NCBI RefSeq assembly: GCF_002887815.1
Contig: NZ_PDHO01000010.1
Coordinates: forward strand, 1 to 64,000
Origin: Mycobacterium sp. ENV421
GTDB taxonomy: Bacteria > Actinomycetota > Actinomycetes > Mycobacteriales > Mycobacteriaceae
DNA length: 64,000 bases
Direction: 5' to 3'
The translations under genes were made by a program, and so were the position numbers. This document shows, piece after piece, positions 1-7,811 of this stretch (position 1 is its first letter; each line of letters opens with the position of its first letter). The notes beneath the pieces were generated by a model, which ran no database searches, had not been told where the DNA came from, and worked only from the letters and a program-made list of their open reading frames with translations.

Positions 1-105
1 CCAGCGAGAAGCGAAGCGGGGTCGCGCATGACTTCCCAGCGAGAAGCGAAGCGGGGTCGCGCATGACTTCCCAGCGAGAAGCGAAGCGGGATCGCGCATG
101 ACAAC
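1..105. repeat. 35-bp tandem repeat, three copies, over a gene junction
   Basis: Three copies of a 35-bp unit occupy 1-35, 36-70 and 71-105; the first two are identical and the third differs near its end. Each unit contains GCATGAC, so an ATG (28, 63, 98) overlapping a TGA recurs every 35 bp. Because 35 is not a multiple of three, the three ATGs lie in different frames, and only the ATG at 98 opens the permease gene. The ATGA suggests that the end of an upstream transporter gene was duplicated together with the coupled start. The layout resembles mycobacterial MIRU-type repeats, which also carry overlapping stop/start codons; identity with a named family cannot be judged here. Confidence 0.85.
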
Positions 106-961
106 AGAAGCCGGGTTGGCCATCGCGCAGACGGTGGATCACGGTGGGCTTGCCAAGCCCGGCCGCAATTTCCGCGGCTCGTTCAAGATCGGCGATGTGG
201 CACTGCGGATCGTCGCCGGGCTGGTGCTGTTCTACCTGTTCCTGCCGATCCTGGTGATCATCGTATTCTCGTTCAACGATCCGGCCGGGAAGTTCAACTA
301 CACCTGGCAGGGCTTCACGCTCGACAACTGGGCCCATCCGTTCAAGTACCCGGCCCTGACCGACGCGCTCAAGCTGAGCCTGGAAGTCGCCGCCGTGTCG
401 ACGGCGATCGCCACCGTGCTCGGCACCCTGGTCGCGGTCGCACTGGTCCGGCAACGGTTTCGCGGACGCACCGCGGTGGACACCTTTCTGATCCTGCCGC
501 TGACCTCGCCCGAGGTCGTGATGGGTGCCTCGTTGCTGACCCTGTTCCTGGATCTGAACTGGCCCACCGGCTTCACGACAATCCTGATCGCCCACGTGGC
601 GTTCGAGATCAGCTTCATCGCGATGACGATCCGGGCCCGCATCCGCGGGTTCGACTGGACGCTGGAGGACGCCTCGCTGGACTTGGGAGCCAGTCCGCTG
701 CGCACCTTCTTCAGGGTGACACTGCCGTTGATCGTGCCGGGTATCGTGGCGGCCGCCATGTTGTCGTTCGCGCTGTCGCTGGACGACTTCATCATCACCT
801 ACTTCGTCAGTGGCTCAACGGTGACCTATCCGCTCTATGTCAATGCGGCGACGAAAGCGGCTGTGCCACCGCAGATCAACGTGCTCGCCACCGCGATCTT
901 GGTGATCAGCCTCGTCCTGCTGGCCGTGGGAACGCTGTACCGGCGCAAACGCGACACCTGA
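98..961 (+). CDS. ABC transporter permease, spermidine/putrescine (PotC) type
   Basis: Inner-membrane permease subunit of a polyamine-type ABC importer, 287 aa. About six hydrophobic helices are visible, the first at roughly residues 37-58. The cytoplasmic EAA loop that contacts the ATPase is clear around residues 190-212 (EDASLDLGASPLRTFF). The length fits PotC. The gene is the last of a transporter operon whose other genes lie left of the window. The start ATG lies in the third copy of a tandem repeat and is probably translationally coupled to the upstream gene through ATGA. The substrate is inferred from family only; putrescine, spermidine or another small cation is possible. Confidence 0.85.
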   Translation: MTTEAGLAIAQTVDHGGLAKPGRNFRGSFKIGDVALRIVAGLVLFYLFLPILVIIVFSFNDPAGKFNYTWQGFTLDNWAHPFKYPALTDALKLSLEVAAVSTAIATVLGTLVAVALVRQRFRGRTAVDTFLILPLTSPEVVMGASLLTLFLDLNWPTGFTTILIAHVAFEISFIAMTIRARIRGFDWTLEDASLDLGASPLRTFFRVTLPLIVPGIVAAAMLSFALSLDDFIITYFVSGSTVTYPLYVNAATKAAVPPQINVLATAILVISLVLLAVGTLYRRKRDT

Positions 962-1024
962 GTTCCGACACGCGAACCGGCCCGTTCGGTCCGCTAGTCA
1001 GCACGGGTACGGCATCCTTGGCGG

Positions 1025-1681
1025 GTGAGCGTCGACGCGATACTGGAATCCATCCCACCGCTGGCGGTGTACTTGGTCGTCGGTCTGATCATCGGGCTGG
1101 AAAGCCTCGGCATCCCCTTGCCGGGCGAAATCGCCTTGGTGAGCGCGGCACTGCTGGCGAGCCGGCACACCCTCGACATCAGTCCGTTGTGGGTGGGTGC
1201 CGCCGCCACGATCGGCGCCACCATCGGTGACTCAATCGGCTACACGATCGGCCGTCGGTTCGGGATGGGGTTGTTCGAGCGGCTCGGTAAGCGCTTCCCG
1301 AACCACTTCGGTCCCGGGCATGTGGCGCTGGCCAAGCAGCTGTTCACCCGATGGGGTGTGTGGGCGGTGTTCTTCGGCCGATTCATCGCGCTGTTGCGGA
1401 TCCTGGCCGGCCCGCTGGCGGGCGCCTTGCACATGCACTACGGCCGCTTCCTCGCCGCCAACGCCTCCGGCGCCGTCTGCTGGGCGGGCGGCACCACCGC
1501 GGTGGTCTACTACCTCGGTCTGGCCGCCGAGAAGTGGCTGGCGCGGTTCTCCTGGGTTGCGCTGGTCATCGCGATCGTCGCAGGCATCGGGCTGACCCTG
1601 CTACTGCGGGAGCGCACCCGCAATCTGATCGCCCAACTCGAATCCGAGCATGACTGGGAGACCCTGCGCAAGCGCGAGTGA
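1025..1681 (+). CDS. DedA family membrane protein
   Basis: Integral membrane protein of the DedA/VTT (SNARE-associated) family, 218 aa, a normal family length. These proteins act in lipid flipping or membrane homeostasis. Visible signs are the N-terminal ESLGIPLPGE segment with its conserved glutamate and prolines, the GDSIGYTIGRRFG stretch, the FFGRFIALLR arginine motif around residues 118-127, and a final transmembrane helix near residues 178-196 followed by a charged tail. It starts with GTG. It probably has its own promoter, since 63 bp separate it from the permease gene. The exact substrate cannot be read from sequence. Confidence 0.85.
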   Translation: MSVDAILESIPPLAVYLVVGLIIGLESLGIPLPGEIALVSAALLASRHTLDISPLWVGAAATIGATIGDSIGYTIGRRFGMGLFERLGKRFPNHFGPGHVALAKQLFTRWGVWAVFFGRFIALLRILAGPLAGALHMHYGRFLAANASGAVCWAGGTTAVVYYLGLAAEKWLARFSWVALVIAIVAGIGLTLLLRERTRNLIAQLESEHDWETLRKRE

Positions 1682-1736
1682 TGTGAGGCAGTTGCGGTCA
1701 GTTTTTCCAGCGCTTCGCGGGGGTAACCCAAATTTC

Positions 1737-2558
1737 GTGGCTGACAATGCAATGCACGGTGCTGCGCGAGCAGCCACTGGAAGCAGGTCCTTCGAACTCG
1801 CGGCCAGGGGTGGTTACGCGATCAGTGGCATGTTGCATCTGGTGATCGCCTACATCATCGTCCACCTGGTTTTCGGCATGGCGGGAAACGCCGATCAGTC
1901 GGGTGCGATGGCGACGCTGGCCGCCCAGCCGGGTGGCGCGGTCGCGCTGTGGCTCGCCGCGGGCGGCCTGGTCGCGCTGGCGCTGTGGCGGGTGGCCGAG
2001 GCGATCCTCGGCTCCCACCCCACCGAGCCGGGTCGCGAACATGACGGTGCCTCCGACGCGTTCGACCGGATCAAGTCCGCGGCACTGGCCGTCCTCTATG
2101 TCGGCATCGCACTGGCCGCCGCGCGATTCGCCAGTGGCGGCGGCCGGTCGAGCAGGGAGCAGAACACCGGCCTGACCGCGCGTCTGCTCCAAACAGGTTG
2201 GGGTAAAGGCATTTTGCTCATCGCCGCGGTCGTGATCATCTGCATCGGCGGCTATCACGTTTACAAGGGCCTTTCGACGAAGTTCGAGGAGGACCTCACC
2301 GTCACCGGGGGTGGCCCGCTGATCACTCCGCTCGGCATCGCCGGATACACCGCCAAGGGCGTCGTGCTGGGCGGTGCCGGGGTGCTGCTGGTGGTTGCCA
2401 CCGTGACCGCCGACCCGGCCAAGGGCGCCGGCCTGGACGCCGCGGTCAAGAGTCTGGGCCAGGCCCCGTTCGGCAAGGTGCTGCTCATTGCGGCGGCGGC
2501 CGGCTTCGCCGCCTACGGCGCCTACTGCTTCGTCATGTCGCGCTTCGCGCGGATGTAG
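1737..2558 (+). CDS. DUF1206 domain membrane protein
   Basis: Multi-spanning membrane protein with three DUF1206-type repeats, each beginning with an aromatic/Gly motif (LAARGGYAISGMLHL near the start, then a WGKGILL unit and an APFGKVLL unit). Each repeat contributes about two hydrophobic helices. The function of DUF1206 is unknown. The reading frame stays open upstream into the DedA gene, but GTG at 1737 and ATG at 1752 are the likely starts; a G-rich stretch at 1719-1724 could serve GTG 1737 as a ribosome site. It follows the DedA gene on the same strand, which suggests a role in the envelope, but this is weak evidence. Confidence 0.75.
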   Translation: MADNAMHGAARAATGSRSFELAARGGYAISGMLHLVIAYIIVHLVFGMAGNADQSGAMATLAAQPGGAVALWLAAGGLVALALWRVAEAILGSHPTEPGREHDGASDAFDRIKSAALAVLYVGIALAAARFASGGGRSSREQNTGLTARLLQTGWGKGILLIAAVVIICIGGYHVYKGLSTKFEEDLTVTGGGPLITPLGIAGYTAKGVVLGGAGVLLVVATVTADPAKGAGLDAAVKSLGQAPFGKVLLIAAAAGFAAYGAYCFVMSRFARM

Positions 2559-2570
2559 CGCAAGCGCCCG

Positions 2571-3365
2571 CTACTCGGCGAAATATCGAAGCCGCGTGAT
2601 CGACCCACCGGCGGTGCCCAATTCGGCGATCAGCACGCCGGTTCGCGGCCCGCGCAACGACGCCGTCACCGACGAGCCCGCGGCGATGGTCTTCGTCCAC
2701 GATGCCCCGGCCAGCTCGTCGACGAACGCACCGAACTTCATCGGGTTCTGCTCACCGCGGGTGATCAGCGCTCCGGAGCCCAGGGCGCGCCAGGCCCGCA
2801 ACTGATCTCCGGCCGTGACCGCGTCGAGGAAGCCGCGCACCGTTCGCTTGCCCCGGAACCGAGCGCCCCGGAACCCGGAGGCGAACCCCAGCGTCCCCCG
2901 CCACCGCTGATTGCGGATCAGAGCGCGGCTCAGCTCCACCGCCTGCGGAGCCGCCGCCGCCCCGTTGCGGGCGAACTGCACCACCATCGCAGGCAGTTCC
3001 CAATAGGCGCGCAACCGCTCGATGCGCCACTCATCGGTGACCTCCCGCAGGTCGTAACGCAGCACCGCCGGGATGTGCATCGTCACAGAAGGACCCATCC
3101 CCACATCGAGGACGACATCGCGGATGACGGTGGTGTCCGACACGATGTCGCCCTCGTGGCGGAAAACGATCCGGCGCGGCGCGATGAAGGTGTCGTAGAA
3201 CCGGCCGATCTGCAGCGGGCCGATGTGCGGCCGTGATCCGACGGGGTCCTCGACCCGGCCGTCATCGGTGAACAATCCGACCCAGCCGGCACGGTCATGA
3301 TCGGCCGCCATCAGCGGGGAGCGGTCGACCACGTCGATGAGTGTCGATCGGGGCGCGGCCATCAT
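2571..3365 (-). CDS. NTF2-like (SnoaL-type) protein
   Basis: Cytoplasmic protein of 264 aa with no signal peptide or membrane helix. The N-terminal half has the pattern of an NTF2/SnoaL-fold domain (YDTFIAPRRIVFRHEGDIV, then strands ending in RIERLRAYWELP). A second, shorter NTF2-like unit follows from about residue 170 (VRGFLDAVTAGD and the closing strands), so the protein looks like a double-domain form. Such proteins may be isomerases, lyases or ligand binders; no catalytic pair is certain. Its start overlaps the pncA stop by 4 bp (ATGA), so the two genes form an operon. Both ATG codons at the start (3365 and 3362) are possible. Confidence 0.7.
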   Translation of the reverse strand: MMAAPRSTLIDVVDRSPLMAADHDRAGWVGLFTDDGRVEDPVGSRPHIGPLQIGRFYDTFIAPRRIVFRHEGDIVSDTTVIRDVVLDVGMGPSVTMHIPAVLRYDLREVTDEWRIERLRAYWELPAMVVQFARNGAAAAPQAVELSRALIRNQRWRGTLGFASGFRGARFRGKRTVRGFLDAVTAGDQLRAWRALGSGALITRGEQNPMKFGAFVDELAGASWTKTIAAGSSVTASLRGPRTGVLIAELGTAGGSITRLRYFAE

Positions 3366-3919
3366 GCGGTGTGGACCAGTTCGATCCCGCGACCGCGCAT
3401 CTCGTCCAACGCGTCGGCGGTCGACCCCGGCGCGACACCGGCCGTGAGGTCAACCAGCACACGGGTTTTGAAGCCGGCGCGGGTGGCATCGGCAGCACTT
3501 TGGCGCACGCAGTAGTCGGTGGCGATCCCGGCGATGTCGACTTCGTCGACCCCGCGGGTACGCAGCCAGTCGGCCAGCGAGGTGTGGTCGACGTGGCCTT
3601 CGAAGCCGCTGTAGGCCGCGGTGTGCGCGCCCTTGTGGAACACCGCCTCGATCGGGGTGGTGTCCAGTTCGGGATGGAAATCGGCCCCGGATGTCCCGGC
3701 CACACAGTGCGCGGGCCAGGAATCCTTGAAGTCGGGGTGGTCGGCGAAATGCGCACCGGGATCCACGTGATAGTCCTTCGTGGCCACCACGTGGTCGTAG
3801 CCGTGGTCACCCGCCAGCAGCGCGCTGATCCCGCGCACCACATCGCCGGCCCCGGCGACGGCCAGCGATCCACCCTCGCAGAAATCGTTCTGCACGTCGA
3901 CGATGATCAACGCCCGCAT
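3362..3919 (-). CDS. pncA: Nicotinamidase / pyrazinamidase PncA
   Basis: Hydrolyses nicotinamide to nicotinate in NAD salvage and, by family knowledge, activates the drug pyrazinamide. The 185-aa protein carries all family catalytic residues: Asp8 (IIVDVQNDF), Lys96 (FHKG) and Cys137 (ATDYCV), plus metal ligands Asp49, His51, His57 and His71, at almost the same positions as in M. tuberculosis PncA. The start is ATG 3919, where RALIIVDVQ begins; the frame is open further upstream but that part is antisense to the next gene. A TACGGT -10 box lies 6 nt before it, so the mRNA is probably leaderless. It is cotranscribed with the NTF2-like gene. Confidence 0.95.
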   Translation of the reverse strand: MRALIIVDVQNDFCEGGSLAVAGAGDVVRGISALLAGDHGYDHVVATKDYHVDPGAHFADHPDFKDSWPAHCVAGTSGADFHPELDTTPIEAVFHKGAHTAAYSGFEGHVDHTSLADWLRTRGVDEVDIAGIATDYCVRQSAADATRAGFKTRVLVDLTAGVAPGSTADALDEMRGRGIELVHTA

Positions 3920-3925
3920 CAGCCC

Positions 3926-3931
3926 ACCGTA
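3926..3931 (-). promoter_or_regulatory. -10 box of a leaderless pncA promoter
   Basis: On the minus strand TACGGT fits TANNNT and sits 6 nt before the pncA ATG, the spacing typical of leaderless mycobacterial transcripts. No clear -35 element is visible. Confidence 0.5.
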
Positions 3932-3976
3932 TCGGCAGATCCGAGGCTGTCCACCCGCAGTACAGTTCGTAGCGAT

Positions 3977-6907
3977 ATGACACCGTTCGACTTCTTCCAG
4001 GCCGAGGAGCTGCCGGTGCCGGCGATCACCGCGGCGCAGGCCCATGACATCGCCACGACGCACTTCGGGATCGACGGCGAGGTGACCGCGCTGGGCAGCC
4101 AGCAGGACGCGAACTTCCTGCTGAGCCGTCCCGGCGGTGAGCCGATCGGGGTGCTCAAGATCGCCAACCCGGCGTTCTCCCGCATCGAGATCGAAGCGCA
4201 GGACGCGGCGGCGGAGTACCTCACTCAGGCCGGCTGCGACGTACGCGCCGCGACGAACCTCGCGTTTGCCGGCGTCGACCCGATAGCCGAGGTGCTCGAC
4301 GGCAACGGGGCCGCGCTGTACGCCAGGATCATCGCGCACCTGGCCGGCGGCACCTTGAGCGGCGACGGGTACCTCACGCCGGTGCGGGCGGCAGCGCTCG
4401 GCGCCCTGGCCGGCCGGACCGTCCGCGCCCTTGCCGACTTCGACCATGCCGGCGTCGACCGCGTGTTGCAGTGGGACCTGCGCCACGCCCTGCGCACTGT
4501 CGAGGTGCTCGCCGAGCACATGTCCGATCCCGGACGCCGCGAGGCCGTCGAAACCGCCACGGCCGCAGCGTGGCAGGTGGTCGCCGACCTCGCTGATGAT
4601 CTGCCGGTCCAGGTGATCCACGGCGACCTCACCGACGACAACGTGGTGTGCGGCCCACCGGAGAGCGGCCGGCTGCCCGACGGCGTCATCGACCTGGGCG
4701 ACCTCACCCGGTCGTGGACCGTCGGCGAACTGGCCATCGCGGTCTCCTCGCTGCTGCGCCACGAGGGCGGCGAACCCGTCGCGACCCTGCCTGCCGTGGC
4801 CGCCTTCCACGCGGTGCGTCCGCTGAGCCCCGCCGAAGTCGAGGCACTGTGGCCGCTGGTCGTGCTGCGGGCGGCGGTGCTGGTGGTCAGCGGCGTCCAC
4901 CAGGCCTCGATCGACGTCGACAACGCCTATGCCACGGGCGCCCTGGACTACGAGTGGCGAATCTTCGAACGCGCCATCGAGGTACCCACCGATGTCATGA
5001 CCGCCACTATCCGCGCGGCACTCGGAGCGGCCCAGCCCCTCGAGCCGCCACCCGTGCCCACCCCGTTGATCGGCGGCCTTGCGCCCGACGCCGTGGTGCG
5101 ACTGGACCTGTCGTCAGAAGCCGACGCATTGGATGCCGGCCGGTGGCTGAGCGCGGACTGCGAAGACGTTCTGGCTGCCGAGGCGCTGGCCGGCGGCGCC
5201 GCTGCGGTCGTGACGACCTTCGGCCAACCCCGTATGACGCGCTCGGCGCCGCTGAGTGCGGAGTCGTCGGCCACCGTCGGCACCGGTCTGGACGTGTGGC
5301 TGGCCGTGCCGTCACCGATCACCGCACCCTGGGACTGCGTGATCGACGCAACCGCCGAGGACAGTCTCACCCTCACCGGCACCGCGGGAACGGTGCAGGT
5401 GCGCGGGCACCTGCACGTCGACGACGAGGTCCGGTCCGGCGGCAGCGTCACCGCGGGCGCAGTGCTCGGCAGCGTCGAGGGTCGAGCCTGGATCCAGTGG
5501 CGCGGCGGTCCCGACGTCGAGGTCCCCGACTTCGTTCGCGCCGAATACGGCGCGGGCTGGCTGAGCCTGGTGGAAAACCCGAACGCGCTGCTCGGCCTGC
5601 CCGCCGTGGCGGCCGCGGCCGACGACGGCGAGGCGTTGTGGCGCCGCCGGGCGGATTCGTTCGCCACGGTCCAGGAGCACTACTACCTCAATCCGCCCCG
5701 CATCGAGCGGGGCTGGCGCGAGCACATGGTGTCCACCGAGGCGCGCAGCTACCTCGACATGGTCAACAACGTCGCGCTCCTGGGCCACGGTCATCCGGTG
5801 CTCGCCGACGCCGTCGCGCGCCAGTGGCGGCGGCTCAACACCAATTCGCGATTCAACTACGCCGCGGTGGTGGCGCTCTCGGAGCGGTTGGCTGCCACCC
5901 TGCCCGATCCATTGGACACGGTGTTCCTGGTGAACTCCGGCTCGGAGGCCGGCGACCTGGCGCTGCGGCTGGCGATGGCCACGACCGGGCGTCATGACGT
6001 GGTCTCGATGGCCGAGGCCTACCACGGCTGGACGTACGCCACCGACGCCGTGTCGACGTCGGTGGCAGACAACCCGAACGCTTTGGCCACCAGGCCGAGC
6101 TGGGTCCACACCGTGCCCTCCCCCAACGCCTACCGCGGCGAGTATCGCGGGCCGGACGCCGCGCGCTACGCCCCCGATGCGGTGGAGATCATCGAACGCC
6201 TTGCCGCACAGGGCAATCCGCCGGCGGCGTTCATCTGTGAGCCGTTCTACGGAAACGCAGGCGGGATGGCCCTGCCCGACGGCTACCTCACGGCCGTCTA
6301 CGCCGCGGTGCGCGCAGCGGGTGGGCTGGCCATCGCCGACGAGGTCCAGGTCGGCTACGGCCGCACCGGGCGCTGGTTCTGGAGCTTCCAGCAGCAGGAC
6401 GTGGTGCCCGACATCGTCACCGTGGCCAAGGCGATGGGCAACGGTCAGCCGCTCGGCGCGGTCATCACCACCCGCGAGATCGCCGAGCGGTACCGCACCC
6501 AGGGCTACTTCTTCTCCTCCGCAGGCGGCAGCCCGGTGTCCTGTGTGGTCGGCCTGACGGTGCTCGACCAGCTGGAGAAGGAGGGCCTGCAGCACAACGC
6601 CTTGGTCGTCGGGGACCATCTCAGGGCCCGAATCGAGGAGCTGGCGACCCGCCACGAGCTGATCGGCACCGTGCACGGCAGCGGGCTGTACATGGGCGTC
6701 GAACTGGTCCGCGACCGCACCACGCTGGAACCCGCCGTCTCCGAGACCGCGGCGATCTGCGAACGGCTGCTCGAGCTCGGTGTGATCGTGCAGCCGACGG
6801 GCGACCGGCAGAACGTGCTGAAGGTCAAACCGCCGATGTGCATCACCCGGGAGTCGGCGGACTTCTTCGTCGACATGCTCGACCGGGTGCTGAACACCGG
6901 GTGGTGA
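3977..6907 (+). CDS. Fused phosphotransferase / middle beta domain / class III aminotransferase
   Basis: A three-part protein of 976 aa. Residues 1 to about 330 form an APH-type kinase (QQDANFLL near the N-terminus, HGDLTDDN with His215 and Asp217, and the metal Asp239 in VIDLGD). Residues about 440-520 form a beta-rich module with GxVxxGxxLG-like spacing, resembling a degenerate M23/lipoyl-type domain. Residues about 560-976 form a PLP class III aminotransferase with Asp788 (IADEVQVGYGRTG) and Schiff-base Lys818 (VAKAMGNG). In vertebrates, related separate proteins are hydroxylysine kinase and phosphohydroxylysine or ethanolamine-phosphate phospho-lyases. A kinase that phosphorylates an amino alcohol and a lyase that eliminates phosphate is therefore the likely role; the substrate is unknown. 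ATG 3977 is chosen because the kinase domain begins there; the upstream frame is antisense to pncA. Confidence 0.85.
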   Translation: MTPFDFFQAEELPVPAITAAQAHDIATTHFGIDGEVTALGSQQDANFLLSRPGGEPIGVLKIANPAFSRIEIEAQDAAAEYLTQAGCDVRAATNLAFAGVDPIAEVLDGNGAALYARIIAHLAGGTLSGDGYLTPVRAAALGALAGRTVRALADFDHAGVDRVLQWDLRHALRTVEVLAEHMSDPGRREAVETATAAAWQVVADLADDLPVQVIHGDLTDDNVVCGPPESGRLPDGVIDLGDLTRSWTVGELAIAVSSLLRHEGGEPVATLPAVAAFHAVRPLSPAEVEALWPLVVLRAAVLVVSGVHQASIDVDNAYATGALDYEWRIFERAIEVPTDVMTATIRAALGAAQPLEPPPVPTPLIGGLAPDAVVRLDLSSEADALDAGRWLSADCEDVLAAEALAGGAAAVVTTFGQPRMTRSAPLSAESSATVGTGLDVWLAVPSPITAPWDCVIDATAEDSLTLTGTAGTVQVRGHLHVDDEVRSGGSVTAGAVLGSVEGRAWIQWRGGPDVEVPDFVRAEYGAGWLSLVENPNALLGLPAVAAAADDGEALWRRRADSFATVQEHYYLNPPRIERGWREHMVSTEARSYLDMVNNVALLGHGHPVLADAVARQWRRLNTNSRFNYAAVVALSERLAATLPDPLDTVFLVNSGSEAGDLALRLAMATTGRHDVVSMAEAYHGWTYATDAVSTSVADNPNALATRPSWVHTVPSPNAYRGEYRGPDAARYAPDAVEIIERLAAQGNPPAAFICEPFYGNAGGMALPDGYLTAVYAAVRAAGGLAIADEVQVGYGRTGRWFWSFQQQDVVPDIVTVAKAMGNGQPLGAVITTREIAERYRTQGYFFSSAGGSPVSCVVGLTVLDQLEKEGLQHNALVVGDHLRARIEELATRHELIGTVHGSGLYMGVELVRDRTTLEPAVSETAAICERLLELGVIVQPTGDRQNVLKVKPPMCITRESADFFVDMLDRVLNTGW

Positions 6908-6908
6908 G

Positions 6909-7622
6909 TCAGCCCGACGAGGTGCGCGCCGCCAGCCAGTCGCGCTGAGCGCGGACGTACGCCGCGTCGACCACCGCGCCGTGCCCGGGCACGTACAGCG
7001 CGTCGTCGCCGCCGAGTTCGAGCAGCCGGTCCAGGGCGTGCGGCCAGGCCGGCAGATCGGAGCCGGCGTCGATCGCCGGGTCGGCGGACTCTTCGACCAG
7101 GTCGCCACAGAAGACGACCCGGCGCTCGCCTGCCACTACCGGCGGAACAACCACGACCAGGTCGTGGTCGGTATGGCCTGGTCCCGGCAGTTCGACGTGC
7201 ACGCTGCGGCCGCCGAGGTCCAGGTCGGCGGCTGTCACGGTGTGGTCGGGGGCGCGGACACCGGCGATCGCCTGGTCCAGCAGGTCCGGGTGGGCTCCGT
7301 ATCGCAGGGCGTGGGCCCGAACGTCGCCGATTCCCGTGGTCAGCGCACGGGTCACGGCGGCAGGCGAATACAAGACGGCAGTACCGAAACCGGCCGAGCC
7401 CAGGATGTGGTCGAAATGGTGGTGGGTCATCACCACGTCGGTCACCGGAGCGCCGGTGATGTCGACGACGTCGTCGGCAATCTGGGCTGCTTCGGAAAGC
7501 GTTGTACCGCAATCGATCAGCAAATTTCGGCGCTCGCCTCGAACCAGTCCGACCGTGACGTCGAGAAAGGCCAGCCGGCAGCGGTATACACCATCGGTCA
7601 GCGTTTCCCAGAGGAGGTGCAT
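6909..7622 (-). CDS. MBL-fold metallo-hydrolase
   Basis: Cytoplasmic metallo-beta-lactamase-fold hydrolase of 237 aa. The metal motif HHHFDH (THHHFDHILG, about residue 67 onward) is present, followed by the later ligands in PGPGHTDHD, the bridging Asp in FCGDLVEE, and the final His in YVPGHGAVVD. The substrate is not predictable; quinoprotein relay and glyoxalase-II-like families share this pattern. ATG 7622 is preferred over the GTG one codon earlier because a TATCTT -10 box lies 7 nt upstream. It converges on the kinase/aminotransferase gene, with only one base between the two stops. Confidence 0.85.
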   Translation of the reverse strand: MHLLWETLTDGVYRCRLAFLDVTVGLVRGERRNLLIDCGTTLSEAAQIADDVVDITGAPVTDVVMTHHHFDHILGSAGFGTAVLYSPAAVTRALTTGIGDVRAHALRYGAHPDLLDQAIAGVRAPDHTVTAADLDLGGRSVHVELPGPGHTDHDLVVVVPPVVAGERRVVFCGDLVEESADPAIDAGSDLPAWPHALDRLLELGGDDALYVPGHGAVVDAAYVRAQRDWLAARTSSG

Positions 7623-7629
7623 CACAGGA

Positions 7630-7635
7630 AAGATA
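7630..7635 (-). promoter_or_regulatory. -10 box of the MBL hydrolase gene
   Basis: TATCTT on the minus strand, 7 nt before the ATG, indicates a leaderless transcript. It lies close to the divergent promoter at 7669-7697. Confidence 0.45.
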
Positions 7636-7668
7636 GACCCTGGCCTACGGTGGTAGTGGGCACTTACG

Positions 7669-7697
7669 TTGCACTGTGTAGCTAAGCGAATTATAGT
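7669..7697 (+). promoter_or_regulatory. SigA-type promoter of the glycosyltransferase operon
   Basis: TTGCAC (7669-7674), a 17-nt spacer and TATAGT (7692-7697) form one of the best sigma-70-like promoters in the window. The predicted start site near 7704 falls inside the conserved 15-bp site at 7699-7713. It gives an untranslated leader of about 100 nt ahead of the glycosyltransferase. Confidence 0.6.
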
Positions 7698-7698
7698 C

Positions 7699-7713
7699 CA
7701 GACACATGTCCAG
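7699..7713. promoter_or_regulatory. Candidate TetR operator, copy 1
   Basis: CAGACACATGTCCAG lies immediately after the -10 box. Its near-exact reverse complement (one mismatch in 15) occurs at the promoter of the TetR gene at 11610-11624. The core ACATGT is palindromic, and the flanks here form a direct repeat of CCAGAC. Position over the transcription start fits a repressor site for the regulator encoded at the end of the cluster. This is inferred from sequence only. Confidence 0.55.
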
Positions 7714-7811
7714 ACAGTTCGCTGACCGTGTCCGGTTACTTACACGATGACATATGCGAGCTCGGCGGGTAGTTCAGCCGTATCAGTCACGGACGTTGCA
7801 GGAGCGTGAAC

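Noticed and set aside
1..105. Regular repeats at the left edge as a CRISPR array
   Set aside because: The copies are directly adjacent with no spacers, they carry a gene start, and there are no cas genes nearby.
5312..7108. 598-codon open frame on the minus strand opposite the aminotransferase
   Set aside because: The plus strand encodes clear PLP-enzyme motifs; the minus translation is low-complexity His/Gly/Val-rich shadow.
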